24,664 nucleotides of DNA from an uncultured Oscillospiraceae bacterium (GTDB lineage: Bacteria; Bacillota; Clostridia; Oscillospirales; Acutalibacteraceae). Each line of letters begins with the position of its first letter. Within the stretch, counting starts at the first letter, position 1. Made by a program: the position numbers and the translations under genes. Under the pieces are notes generated by a model, which was not told the origin of the DNA, searched no databases, and was given only the letters and a program-made list of their open reading frames with translations. Location of the stretch: the NCBI GenBank assembly GCA_900539855.1, contig UQDO01000035.1, forward strand, positions 1 through 24,664. Reading direction: 5' to 3'. This document shows, in pieces, positions 8,553 through 14,789 of the stretch.

Positions 8553-8574
8553 ACAAATTAATTATACAATTAAA
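8553..8574. promoter_or_regulatory. Possible AraC-type operator in the divergent promoter region
   Basis: The 135-bp gap between the ROK operon and the PocR/AraC gene contains two direct repeats, ACAAATTAA (8553-8561) and ACAATTAAA (8566-8574), 13 bp apart. AraC-family proteins often bind tandem half-sites. The minus strand also has TATAAT at 8561-8566, a candidate -10 for the operon without a good -35, as expected for an activated promoter. This is a suggestion from position and pattern only. Confidence 0.3.
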
Positions 8575-8577
8575 GCC

Positions 8578-8605
8578 TTGAAATTTCTATGGAATTAGGT
8601 ATAAT
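8578..8605 (+). promoter_or_regulatory. Sigma-A promoter of the PocR/AraC regulator
   Basis: TTGAAA (8578-8583), 16 nt, TATAAT (8600-8605), with a leader of about 30 nt to the ATG at 8644. Its -35 lies where the divergent operon promoter would also fall, so one bound regulator could affect both directions. Confidence 0.7.
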
Positions 8606-8643
8606 GTTTTAGTAAAATAGTAAAATAGACTGAGGTGATTGCA

Positions 8644-9474
8644 ATGAGCAGCAATATAGAAACGATATCGATATTGAGAGATTTCCATAAAATAACCGGA
8701 GCCAGGATATCAATACACGATCTTTATATGAATGAGATCTACTGCTATCCGCAGAGTTTGTCGGAATTCTGTGAACAGGTGCAGCACCAGGGAGATGTAA
8801 TCGGCAGATGCATTGCGGCTGACAAAGCGGCTTTTGAGCATGTTGAGAAAACCGGTGAGCCTTATACATACCGCTGTCACTGCGGACTTATTGAAACGGT
8901 AGCCCCTATATTTCACTACGGGGTGCTTTCGGGCTATTTTATGATGGGGCAGTTTACAGATGACTCGAATCAGTCAATAAAAGAAATTGAAAACCTGTCC
9001 TCAAAATACTTTGATGACAGCGCTTTGCTGAAAAGGTCGGTCAATTCAATACCGAGATGCGAAAGCGGACTTATTGAAAGCTATCTCAACATACTTGCGG
9101 TTATCGCAGAATACATGACCGATTCCAATCGTGTAGCCCCCGGATTTTCGGGGCTTGCCGAGAATATATACCGCTATGTAAATGAGAATTACAGCAAAGA
9201 CCTTTCTGTCAAGGCATTGTGCGGCGTTTTCGGATGCAGCCGGACAACGCTTATGAACAGCTTCCGAAACAAGTACGGACAGACCTTGGGTACTTATATA
9301 ACCAAATTAAGAACAGAAAAGGCAGCAGAAATACTGACAAACGGATCAAGCGTCAAGGCAGCCGCATTGAATTCCGGATTCAGCGACCAGAACTATTTTA
9401 CAAAGGTATTTTCGAAGCAATACGGCATAACGCCGAGCGGATTTTCCAAAAAAAATTGCAGCAAAGAAAAATAA
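8644..9474 (+). CDS. AraC-family transcriptional regulator with PocR ligand-binding domain
   Basis: A 276-aa regulator. The N-terminal part (about residues 5-150) looks like a PocR sensory domain: CIAADKAAFEHVEKTG, the Cys/His cluster YRCHCGLIE and the GYFMMGQF block. The C-terminal 100 residues are two AraC helix-turn-helix motifs, seen in FGCSRTTLMNSFRNKYG, LRTEKAAEIL and FSDQNYFTKVFSKQYGITP. I place the start at ATG 8644, not the GTG at 8635, because the Shine-Dalgarno sequence TGAGGTGAT covers that GTG and sits at the correct distance from the ATG. Divergent from the ROK-nahK-nagB-nagA operon, it is probably its regulator, responding to an amino sugar or phosphate; that is inferred from position. 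Confidence 0.88.
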   Translation: MSSNIETISILRDFHKITGARISIHDLYMNEIYCYPQSLSEFCEQVQHQGDVIGRCIAADKAAFEHVEKTGEPYTYRCHCGLIETVAPIFHYGVLSGYFMMGQFTDDSNQSIKEIENLSSKYFDDSALLKRSVNSIPRCESGLIESYLNILAVIAEYMTDSNRVAPGFSGLAENIYRYVNENYSKDLSVKALCGVFGCSRTTLMNSFRNKYGQTLGTYITKLRTEKAAEILTNGSSVKAAALNSGFSDQNYFTKVFSKQYGITPSGFSKKNCSKEK

Positions 9475-9477
9475 TGC

Positions 9478-9506
9478 TTGTAATCACTGACCGATTGATG
9501 TATAAT
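9478..9506 (+). promoter_or_regulatory. Sigma-A promoter of tRNA-Val
   Basis: TTGTAA, 17 nt, TATAAT, ending 10 nt before the mature tRNA 5' end. It begins only 3 nt after the stop codon of the AraC-type gene. Confidence 0.8.
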
Positions 9507-9516
9507 GACCTTTGTC

Positions 9517-9593
9517 GGAAGCATAGCTCAGTTGGTCAGAGTGCCTGCTTCACACGCAGGAGGTCGACAGTTCGAGCCTGTCTGTTTCCACCA
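9517..9593 (+). tRNA. tRNA-Val(CAC)
   Basis: A full cloverleaf of 77 nt including encoded CCA. The acceptor stem GGAAGCA/TGTTTCC has one G-T pair. The D-arm is AGCTCAGTTGGTCAGAGT, the anticodon stem CCTGC/GCAGG has loop TTCACAC (anticodon CAC), and the T-arm is ACAGTTCGAGCCTGT. It reads the valine codon GUG. Single gene with its own promoter and terminator. Confidence 0.95.
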
Positions 9594-9595
9594 AC

Positions 9596-9633
9596 AAAAA
9601 GCTCCGGTTCTGTTTTCAGAACCGGAGCTTTTT
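9596..9633 (+). terminator. Rho-independent terminator of tRNA-Val
   Basis: A 17-bp perfect stem (AAAAAGCTCCGGTTCTG and its complement) with a TTTT loop and a T-rich 3' end, starting 3 nt after the tRNA. Confidence 0.92.
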
Positions 9634-9666
9634 GTTGACGGTAATTTTTGTGCTGTCTGAGTATAT

Positions 9667-9842
9667 AAATTTTAGTTTAGCGGTGTAAAAAGCCAAAAAT
9701 CTAATTGTGCACTTGTAGGGAACGAGCCTTGAGTGTCGTTCCTTAAAAAGTCAATTGAGACCGCACGGAACGACACTCAAGGCTCGTTCCCTACGTCTGT
9801 CAATTAATTATAAGAACGCTATTCACCTATAAACTAAAATTT
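9667..9842. repeat. MITE-like hairpin element, copy A
   Basis: A non-coding element with a perfect 28-bp inverted repeat (9715-9742 and 9767-9794; core GTAGGGAACGAGCC, 24-nt loop). It is enclosed by imperfect 19-bp inverted ends: AAATTTTAGTTTAGCGGTG at 9667-9685 and its near-complement at 9824-9842 (17 of 19 match). A diverged inverted copy lies at 23695-24037, sharing AATCTAATTGTGCA, the GTAGGGAAC arms, ACCGCACGGAACGACAC, CTACGTCTGTCAAT and TTGCTATATGGCTATAAAACAAA. The similarity continues past the right end to about 9880, close to the stop codon of the PatB-like gene. No protein is encoded. The gap 9634-9893 holds nothing else. Confidence 0.8.
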
Positions 9843-9893
9843 GTTGCTATATGGCTATAAAACAAAACGGCAGGAGTGGGGCTTTACTGCGTC

Positions 9894-11051
9894 TCAGGAT
9901 CCGCAACTTTCCGAATACCTTCCAAGCCTTTCCAAGCCATCGATAAGGCGGGATCGGGGGCAGGCTATATTCATTCTCAAAAAGCCGGCTCCGTTCCCTT
10001 TATAGGCGCTGCCAGACGACAGATAAAGACCGGTCTTATTTCTCAGATTCTCAGCCAACGCATCTCCTTTAAGAGGCATAGCCGTGCAGTCAAGCCACAA
10101 AAGATAGGTAGCCTGTGACTTTACAAGCCTTATGTTTTTGAAGGAGCCAAGAATTTCTTCTGCATATTTTTTATTATCATAAATATAACCGCGCAGAGCG
10201 TCAAACCATTCTGCGCCCTCATCATATGCGGCGACAACCGCATCGACGGCGAATACATTCGGCTCTGCCACCTCGTCGGTATTCAGTGAGCGCCATACCT
10301 TATGGCGCAGCACCGGATCGGGTACTATAACCGCCGCAGTCTGCAATCCGGCAATATTGAATGATTTTGTCGGAGCTGCGCATGTAATACTGTTGAGCCT
10401 TGCGGTATCAGACACCGAGGCAAACGGAATGTACTCACACCCGGGGTCGGTAAGATCGCAATGAATTTCATCAGATATCACCGTGACACTGTACTTTTTG
10501 CACATGTCGGCTACGCGCCTGAGCGTCTCGGCATCCCATATCTTACCTATCGGATTATGCGGATTGCAGAGTATCATAAGTGATGTCTGCGGATCGGACA
10601 GGCACTTTTCAAGCGCCTTAAAATCTATACTGTAGCTGCCGTCGCTATAGTCAAGAGGACACTCGAGCACAACCCTGCCGTTGTTAAGCACCGAATTGAA
10701 GAAAATATTATACACCGGCGTCATCAGTACAACCTTTTCCGCAGGTGTCGTCAGCTTTCTAACAATGCTTGATATTGCAGGTATCACTCCCGTGCAGAAA
10801 ATCAGCCAATCCTTGTCAATCGAAAATCCGTGTCTTGTTTTCCACCAGCCTATATATGCATCATACCATTTATCGGGCAGAACCGAATAGCCGAAAATGC
10901 CGTGCTCAGCCCGTGCTTTTATCGCATTTGTTACTGCAGGCGCGGTTTCGAAATCCATATCAGCAACCCACATGGGAAGCTCGTTTTCCTTTACATCCCA
11001 TTTAAGGGAGCCGGTATTTCTTCTGTCTGTTTCCTTATCAAAATCAAACAT
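9894..11051 (-). CDS. PatB/MalY-family PLP-dependent C-S lyase
   Basis: A 385-aa fold-type I PLP enzyme of the MalY/PatB branch, typically a cystathionine beta-lyase or cysteine desulfhydrase-like C-S lyase in the cytoplasm. Visible marks are the family N-terminus LPMWVADMDFETAPAV (25-40), NPHNPIGKIW (163-172), SDEIHCDL (193-200, the Asp that binds the PLP nitrogen) and the Schiff-base Lys229 in APTKSFNIAGL. Length is normal. ATG start with CGGAG upstream, 14 nt after the DUF3737 gene, so the two form an operon. An aminotransferase role is less likely because the DMDF signature is specific to the C-S lyase group. Confidence 0.9.
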   Translation of the reverse strand: MFDFDKETDRRNTGSLKWDVKENELPMWVADMDFETAPAVTNAIKARAEHGIFGYSVLPDKWYDAYIGWWKTRHGFSIDKDWLIFCTGVIPAISSIVRKLTTPAEKVVLMTPVYNIFFNSVLNNGRVVLECPLDYSDGSYSIDFKALEKCLSDPQTSLMILCNPHNPIGKIWDAETLRRVADMCKKYSVTVISDEIHCDLTDPGCEYIPFASVSDTARLNSITCAAPTKSFNIAGLQTAAVIVPDPVLRHKVWRSLNTDEVAEPNVFAVDAVVAAYDEGAEWFDALRGYIYDNKKYAEEILGSFKNIRLVKSQATYLLWLDCTAMPLKGDALAENLRNKTGLYLSSGSAYKGNGAGFLRMNIACPRSRLIDGLERLGRYSESCGS

Positions 11052-11065
11052 ATTTTTTCTCCGTT

Positions 11066-11953
11066 TTAAAATGTTCTGTGTGTGGAATAATCGGGTTTGT
11101 CAGCCCTTTCGTCTATCTGACTGCAAACGATTTTCGTTTTTCTTTGATCGACCTTGTCCTTCTCGATTATCAGTTTGCCTATTCTGCCGGCGGTTATGGT
11201 GCCGCTTTTCGGATTGAATACGCTGTCAACATTTCCCTCAATCGTCACATCGCAATCGGAATACTCGAAAGCAAGCGTTGTATTGAGCAGTCTGCAGTTT
11301 TTCATAACGAGATTATCAATGTAACACATTCCCTGCAGACTCTCTACCGTACAGTCCACAAGCGTAAGATTTTTGGCGTTCCAGCCGAGGTACTCGCCTG
11401 AAATAAAAGAATTGTAAACGGTAACGTTTTCGCTGTTCCAGAACGCGTCCTTTGAAAGCAGGCGCGAATTTCTTATTTCAACGTTTCTTGCCCCGTCAAA
11501 AGAATAGTCGCCGTACAAAGTAAGCCCTTCGACCGAAATATCGGTGCTGTTCATTGCAAAATACTCGCCCTTGGCAGTGACATTTTGCAGCTTCACGTTG
11601 TTACAGCTCCAAAGTGTCTCGGCAGCGTTGGGCATTGAAACGCCCGAAAGCTCAAGGAACCTGCAGCGCCTGAAATTTTTCGGTGCCTCAATAGCCGAAT
11701 CGGATATTTTGATATTATTGCTGTACCATACTCCGGCACGCGCCATGGTGAACCACGAGGAATTGCTTACCGTTACGTTATCGCAGTACCAAAGCGGATA
11801 TTTCCATTTGAACATACAGCCGTCCAATACTATATTCCGGCTCTCCTTAAGCGGTGATTCGCCGTCGTCAAATATTGTATCTGTAATTTTAAGGCTGTTC
11901 GAGGCAAACAGAGCTCGCTCGCCTGTCATTATTCTTTGCTTTATTTCATCCAT
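11066..11953 (-). CDS. DUF3737-family right-handed beta-helix protein
   Basis: A 295-aa protein made almost entirely of short parallel beta-helix rungs: repeated patterns such as NVTVSNSSWF, NIKISDSAIE, NVEIRNSRLL, NVTVYNSFIS and NLTLVDCTVE at about 20-residue spacing. It has no signal peptide. The family is uncharacterised (DUF3737) and, from memory, is often found next to PatB-type lyases, as here. An upstream in-frame ATG at 12002-12004 would add 17 residues. I prefer the ATG at 11951-11953 because AGGAG lies 10 nt upstream and the best promoter (12005-12034) would start transcription near the upstream ATG. Function unknown. Confidence 0.85.
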   Translation of the reverse strand: MDEIKQRIMTGERALFASNSLKITDTIFDDGESPLKESRNIVLDGCMFKWKYPLWYCDNVTVSNSSWFTMARAGVWYSNNIKISDSAIEAPKNFRRCRFLELSGVSMPNAAETLWSCNNVKLQNVTAKGEYFAMNSTDISVEGLTLYGDYSFDGARNVEIRNSRLLSKDAFWNSENVTVYNSFISGEYLGWNAKNLTLVDCTVESLQGMCYIDNLVMKNCRLLNTTLAFEYSDCDVTIEGNVDSVFNPKSGTITAGRIGKLIIEKDKVDQRKTKIVCSQIDERADKPDYSTHRTF

Positions 11954-12004
11954 AAATAAAAATCTCCTGTACAATAGAGTAATGCCGCACACTACCCAAT
12001 TCAT

Positions 12005-12034
12005 ATTTTAACATCATAATTGGTGTTTTGTCTA
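12005..12034 (-). promoter_or_regulatory. Promoter of the DUF3737-PatB operon
   Basis: TAGACA, 18 nt, TAAAAT on the minus strand, about 50 nt upstream of the preferred start codon at 11953. Reasonable but not consensus. Confidence 0.5.
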
Positions 12035-12095
12035 TAGTTGCGATGATGCTTAGGAAAAAATTCAAATAAAAATCATAAATTTTGTACTTAATAGC

Positions 12096-12230
12096 TTACT
12101 TTTTCTTCGGCTTATCAGCTCTTGTCTTAAAACTAAGCTCGTTACTGTGCTTATAGATAGACTCAACTTGAGCAAGCAAGTTTTTATACAGACCCGGATT
12201 TAACACTGTAATATTATTAGAATCTGACAT
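12096..12230 (-). CDS. Small hypothetical protein, 44 aa
   Basis: A 44-codon ORF beginning MSDSNNITVLNPGLYKNLLA and ending in a basic tail (TRADKPKKK). AAAGGAG sits 10 nt before the ATG, and a plausible promoter (TTGGTC-18-TAAAAT) lies 25-55 nt upstream, so it is more than a chance ORF. There is no signal peptide or membrane segment; the middle (LYKNLLAQVESIYKHSNEL) would form an amphipathic helix. It is divergent from an XRE regulator. I do not recognise the family. A toxin-antitoxin partner or a conserved regulatory peptide are both possible, neither shown. Confidence 0.55.
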   Translation of the reverse strand: MSDSNNITVLNPGLYKNLLAQVESIYKHSNELSFKTRADKPKKK

Positions 12231-12255
12231 AGCAAACCGTCTCCTTTCTCTAAAA

Positions 12256-12285
12256 ATTTTATTTCAACACAAGGATAGGGACCAA
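12256..12285 (-). promoter_or_regulatory. Possible promoter of the 44-aa ORF
   Basis: TTGGTC, 18 nt, TAAAAT on the minus strand. A short inverted repeat (CAAGG...CCTTG, 12271-12292 region) overlaps the -35 and might be a binding site. Confidence 0.4.
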
Positions 12286-12443
12286 GCCTTGCGTAAAAAG
12301 CTGTGAACTAAAATAGTAATAAGTGTATTTAATAAACGAAGATTATTTGCGATAATATGATATTATGATATAATAAAAACAACTGATAATAGTTTTTGCT
12401 GAAAATTGACAACTGGTGGTTGAGTTTGCATACGAACAAGTTG

Positions 12444-12477
12444 TTGATTACAAACTGAATTACATATACAATGTAAT
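12444..12477 (+). promoter_or_regulatory. Promoter with palindromic operator upstream of the XRE gene
   Basis: TTGATT (12444-12449), 17 nt, TACAAT (12467-12472). A perfect 8-bp inverted repeat, AATTACAT-N5-ATGTAATT (12458-12478), covers the -10, as expected for a site bound by a dimeric XRE repressor acting on its own gene. A second AT-rich palindrome (ATAATATGATATTAT, 12352-12366) lies further upstream between the divergent genes. Confidence 0.55.
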
Positions 12478-12523
12478 TACAGTCGAAGCGCGCACGGCAA
12501 GTATGTTGAAAGGAACAAATATT

Positions 12524-13333
12524 ATGAAAGAAATTAACATTTCTAAGAATATCACTGATTTAAGAAAGAAAAAAGGTATCACACAAGAACAGTTAGCTGT
12601 TGCGCTGAATATATCTCCACAGGCTGTTTCAAAATGGGAGACGAACACATCTCAGCCCGACACGCAAACTCTTCCTCTTATTGCAGAATACTTTGAAACC
12701 AGTATTGATTATCTTTTCTATGGTGAGGAATACGCTTACAACGATATTTATAATAAGATTTGGGATAAGGTAGCAGAGCATTCTCAACAAAGTAAAGAGT
12801 CGTACAAAGAAGCTCTAACAATTTTTGCGTATGCTCATCACGGCATAAGTAGATGGAATAATAAAAATAGAACTCCCGTCATGTATGATGAACCGCTTCA
12901 CTTATCTAATGAAAATGGCTTATCATTGTTGTCAGGCAAAGGTTATGGTGCAATTATTACAAGAGACTTTTTTGAAAGCATTAATCAAGACACAGTGGAA
13001 TTTGCTCAGAAGGTATTGCCCGTCCTTTCAGACAAGGACAATCTTAATGTTTGTCTTGGTATAATATCCATGAGTGATATTAGCCTTGGAGAACTACAAG
13101 AAAAATTGTGCTTTGATGAAGATGTTTTAAGAAAAGCTCTTGATGAATTAATTGCTGTAGAAATTGTTGTTGAAAAGAAATCCAAACACAAATCTTTAGG
13201 CTTTACCTATGATATCAACAGTATGTACCATACATGTATTTGCATTCTTTTAGCAACAATTGAAATGCAACGCTTTTCGCTGGGAGGCATTTCCTGTTGT
13301 ATGGGATACGGAGATTATCCAATTGGCTTGTAA
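12524..13333 (+). CDS. XRE-family helix-turn-helix transcriptional regulator
   Basis: A 269-aa DNA-binding protein. Residues about 7-60 are an XRE/Cro-type HTH (ITDLRKKKGITQEQLA, ISPQAVSKWETN), followed by a connecting helix (YFETSIDYLFYGEE). The C-terminal part (about 90-269) has no firm family; its helical block near residues 185-225 resembles a winged-helix region. The ATG at 12524 with AAAGGA is preferred: the longer frame from 12416 would start upstream of the apparent promoter. The gene and its surroundings (12260-13930) are visibly more AT-rich than the rest of the window, suggesting acquisition. It probably regulates itself through the palindrome at 12458-12478. Confidence 0.85.
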   Translation: MKEINISKNITDLRKKKGITQEQLAVALNISPQAVSKWETNTSQPDTQTLPLIAEYFETSIDYLFYGEEYAYNDIYNKIWDKVAEHSQQSKESYKEALTIFAYAHHGISRWNNKNRTPVMYDEPLHLSNENGLSLLSGKGYGAIITRDFFESINQDTVEFAQKVLPVLSDKDNLNVCLGIISMSDISLGELQEKLCFDEDVLRKALDELIAVEIVVEKKSKHKSLGFTYDINSMYHTCICILLATIEMQRFSLGGISCCMGYGDYPIGL

Positions 13334-13337
13334 TTTT

Positions 13338-13357
13338 TGCCCCGCTTCTGCGGGGCA
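13338..13357 (+). terminator. Terminator after the XRE gene
   Basis: An 8-bp GC-rich stem (TGCCCCGC/GCGGGGCA, TTCT loop) right after the stop codon, then TTTTCG. Short T tract. Confidence 0.7.
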
Positions 13358-13486
13358 TTTTCGTCAATAAAATATCTTATCATCTTTTGAAGAAAATAAT
13401 TTTGTGTACGAAAATTTCTCTCCCTCATTTGCAAACGATAGTCATATAGCATATCAAACCGAGGAGCATCAAAAATTGCTTTCAGA

Positions 13487-13544
13487 GATTGTGCTGACCT
13501 GATATCGAAAAGTAAGTAATCTCAAACGGACGGTCAGCACAATC
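13487..13544. repeat. Inverted repeat in an AT-rich gene-poor stretch
   Basis: Two perfect 13-nt arms, GATTGTGCTGACC (13487-13499) and GGTCAGCACAATC (13532-13544), with a 32-nt spacer. The gap 13358-13666 has no gene I can support. The plus strand shows a 44-codon open stretch without start (ending LLSEIVLT at the left arm), and the minus strand shows an Asp/Phe-rich open stretch (DDVLFDMLDDYNFEML) without ribosome site. The sequence looks like remnants of genes or of a mobile element. Confidence 0.5.
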
Positions 13545-13666
13545 CCTTTTTAGGGAATGAAAGTGATTTCGAAATATTCTCTCGAAACTATAATCATAGA
13601 GCATTTCAAAATTATAATCATCAAGCATATCGAAAAGTACATCATCAATCATAGAAGAGCCATGTG

Positions 13667-13825
13667 TCAATTCATCCCACCATCGCTTGCAACAAACAAT
13701 GTTAAACCTAAACATATAAGAAAAACACCTGTAGCTATCTGAACCTTATACAATAAAGCGTAATATCCAGTCTGTAAATTTATTGCTATCATTAATGCTA
13801 ATACAATCGTTTTAAAAATCTTCAT
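13667..13825 (-). CDS. Small membrane protein, 52 aa
   Basis: A 52-codon ORF starting MKIFKTIVLALMIAINLQ, with AAGGG 9 nt before the ATG at 13823-13825. It has two hydrophobic segments (about residues 4-17 and 31-46) joined by a short Tyr-rich turn, so it is probably a two-pass or hairpin membrane peptide. It lies in the AT-rich island between the XRE gene and tRNA-Leu, downstream of a hairpin (13867-13901). The frame remains open upstream without a better start. No family recognised. Confidence 0.5.
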   Translation of the reverse strand: MKIFKTIVLALMIAINLQTGYYALLYKVQIATGVFLICLGLTLFVASDGGMN

Positions 13826-13866
13826 TTCAATTTTCCCTTGTGTACGAAATTCATTGAAAAGAAGAA

Positions 13867-13901
13867 GTGGCAGCACAGAGCGATTAACTCTGTACTGCCA
13901 C
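13867..13901 (-). terminator. Hairpin with T-rich 3' flank ahead of the 52-aa ORF
   Basis: Stem GTGGCAG-x-ACAGAG pairing with CTCTGT-x-CTGCCAC, followed on the minus strand by TTCTTCTTTTC. It is the second hairpin after tRNA-Leu. It may be a backup terminator or an attenuator in the leader of the small membrane protein. Confidence 0.5.
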
Positions 13902-13937
13902 AAACAAAGGCTTATTTAACATCTTTTAAGAAAACAA

Positions 13938-13979
13938 CAAACCCGAACGTTTTACCAATCGGTAAAACGTTCGGGTTTG
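13938..13979 (-). terminator. Rho-independent terminator of tRNA-Leu
   Basis: A 19-bp perfect stem (CAAACCCGAACGTTTTACC and complement) with loop AATC, 8 nt past the tRNA, then a T-rich tract on the minus strand. Confidence 0.88.
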
Positions 13980-13986
13980 AATGCTT

Positions 13987-14071
13987 TGGTGCGAGTGACG
14001 GGACTTGAACCCGTACGTCGTACAACACACGCCCCTCAAACGTGCCTGTCTGCCAATTCCAGCACACTCGC
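13987..14071 (-). tRNA. tRNA-Leu(GAG)
   Basis: An 85-nt class II tRNA with a long variable arm and encoded CCA. The acceptor stem is GCGAGTG/CACTCGC, and the anticodon stem CACGT/GCGTG has a T-G pair next to the loop TTGAGGG (anticodon GAG). The T-arm is ACGGGTTCAAGTCCCGT. It reads CUC and CUU. Confidence 0.94.
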
Positions 14072-14106
14072 AGTTGTAAGCGCTCATAACTTTCGAGCGC
14101 TCGATC

Positions 14107-14135
14107 ATTATATCATTACACTGCATGAATGTCAA
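14107..14135 (-). promoter_or_regulatory. Consensus sigma-A promoter of tRNA-Leu
   Basis: TTGACA, 17 nt, TATAAT on the minus strand, an exact consensus. An inverted repeat (AGCGCTC/GAGCGCT) lies between the -10 and the tRNA 5' end. Confidence 0.9.
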
Positions 14136-14198
14136 CACTTATTTCGACATTTTTAATATTTTTTTATTTCAAGTCTTTGAGAGCACACCGGTGCTTTC

Positions 14199-14789
14199 TT
14201 ACCGCTTCATAATATTAAGAACAACCAGATAAACACCAAGCAGCAGCAGCGACGGATTCGACGTATTTTTCACTGCAACCGCCGCACCTGCAACAACCGA
14301 GCCCACAGCCGTAAACAACGATATAAACGAAAAAACAAATTCCGGCGAACGCAGCTTTAATGATCTCAGCAGTATCAGCATCAGCGTTCCGCCGTCAAGT
14401 CCCTTAACAGGCAGCATATTTACCGCCCCGACTATAAGCTGCACAGCCGCAAATGCATAAGCGGTCACGCTGTCTGTCACTCTGCCGATAAGCAGCAGCA
14501 AAATCGCTGCGGCAAAATTAGCGGCTGGTCCGGATACTGCAATAAACGCGCTGTCAGCGGCAGTCTTATATGCATTTCCCGTTATAAGTATGCCTGCCGG
14601 ACAGCATTTGACCGATCCCGGTGCACAGCCGGAAATTTTCATAGCTGCCATATGCCCCAACTCATGAAGTGTTGCAGCGAAAAGCGAGGCAGTCATAAGA
14701 CCTGTTCTGTCCATTATCAGAAGAAATGCGATCATAACCGCAAACGGTACTGAAATTTCAAAGGAAATTTTAAACAGTCTGAATTTCAT
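14199..14789 (-). CDS. M50 site-2 protease, SpoIVFB-like
   Basis: A 196-aa polytopic membrane metalloprotease. It has the zinc motif HELGH (residues 42-46) and the third ligand in NMLPVKGLDGG (Asp132), both inside hydrophobic segments, plus the GPAANF block typical of M50 proteases. SpoIVFB of Bacillus cleaves pro-sigma-K inside the mother cell; the small size and the M23 partner upstream fit that group. The start at ATG 14787-14789 overlaps the stop of the M23 gene by ATGA, giving translational coupling; the longer frame from 14819 lies inside the M23 gene with no ribosome site. Other site-2 protease roles (such as anti-sigma factor cleavage) remain possible. Confidence 0.8.
   Translation of the reverse strand: MKFRLFKISFEISVPFAVMIAFLLIMDRTGLMTASLFAATLHELGHMAAMKISGCAPGSVKCCPAGILITGNAYKTAADSAFIAVSGPAANFAAAILLLLIGRVTDSVTAYAFAAVQLIVGAVNMLPVKGLDGGTLMLILLRSLKLRSPEFVFSFISLFTAVGSVVAGAAVAVKNTSNPSLLLLGVYLVVLNIMKR

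Noticed and set aside
8635..8643. GTG at 8635 as the start of the PocR/AraC gene
   Set aside because: It overlaps the Shine-Dalgarno sequence of the ATG at 8644, so the shorter protein is preferred.
9715..9794. Hairpin of copy A as a CRISPR repeat or a simple terminator
   Set aside because: Only one unit, no spacers, and the arms are far longer than a terminator needs with no T tract; a related inverted copy exists elsewhere.
11954..12004. 17-residue extension of the DUF3737 protein
   Set aside because: The sequence looks like untranslated leader and the ATG at 11953 has its own AGGAG.
12416..12523. 36-residue N-terminal extension of the XRE regulator
   Set aside because: The likely promoter (12444-12472) lies inside it, and the ATG at 12524 has a proper ribosome site and starts just before the HTH.
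13482..13715. Asp/Phe-rich minus-strand frame (DDVLFDMLDDYNFEML)
   Set aside because: No ribosome site, overlaps the inverted repeat and the end of the 52-aa ORF; composition reflects an AT-rich imperfect repeat. Kept only as a remark.
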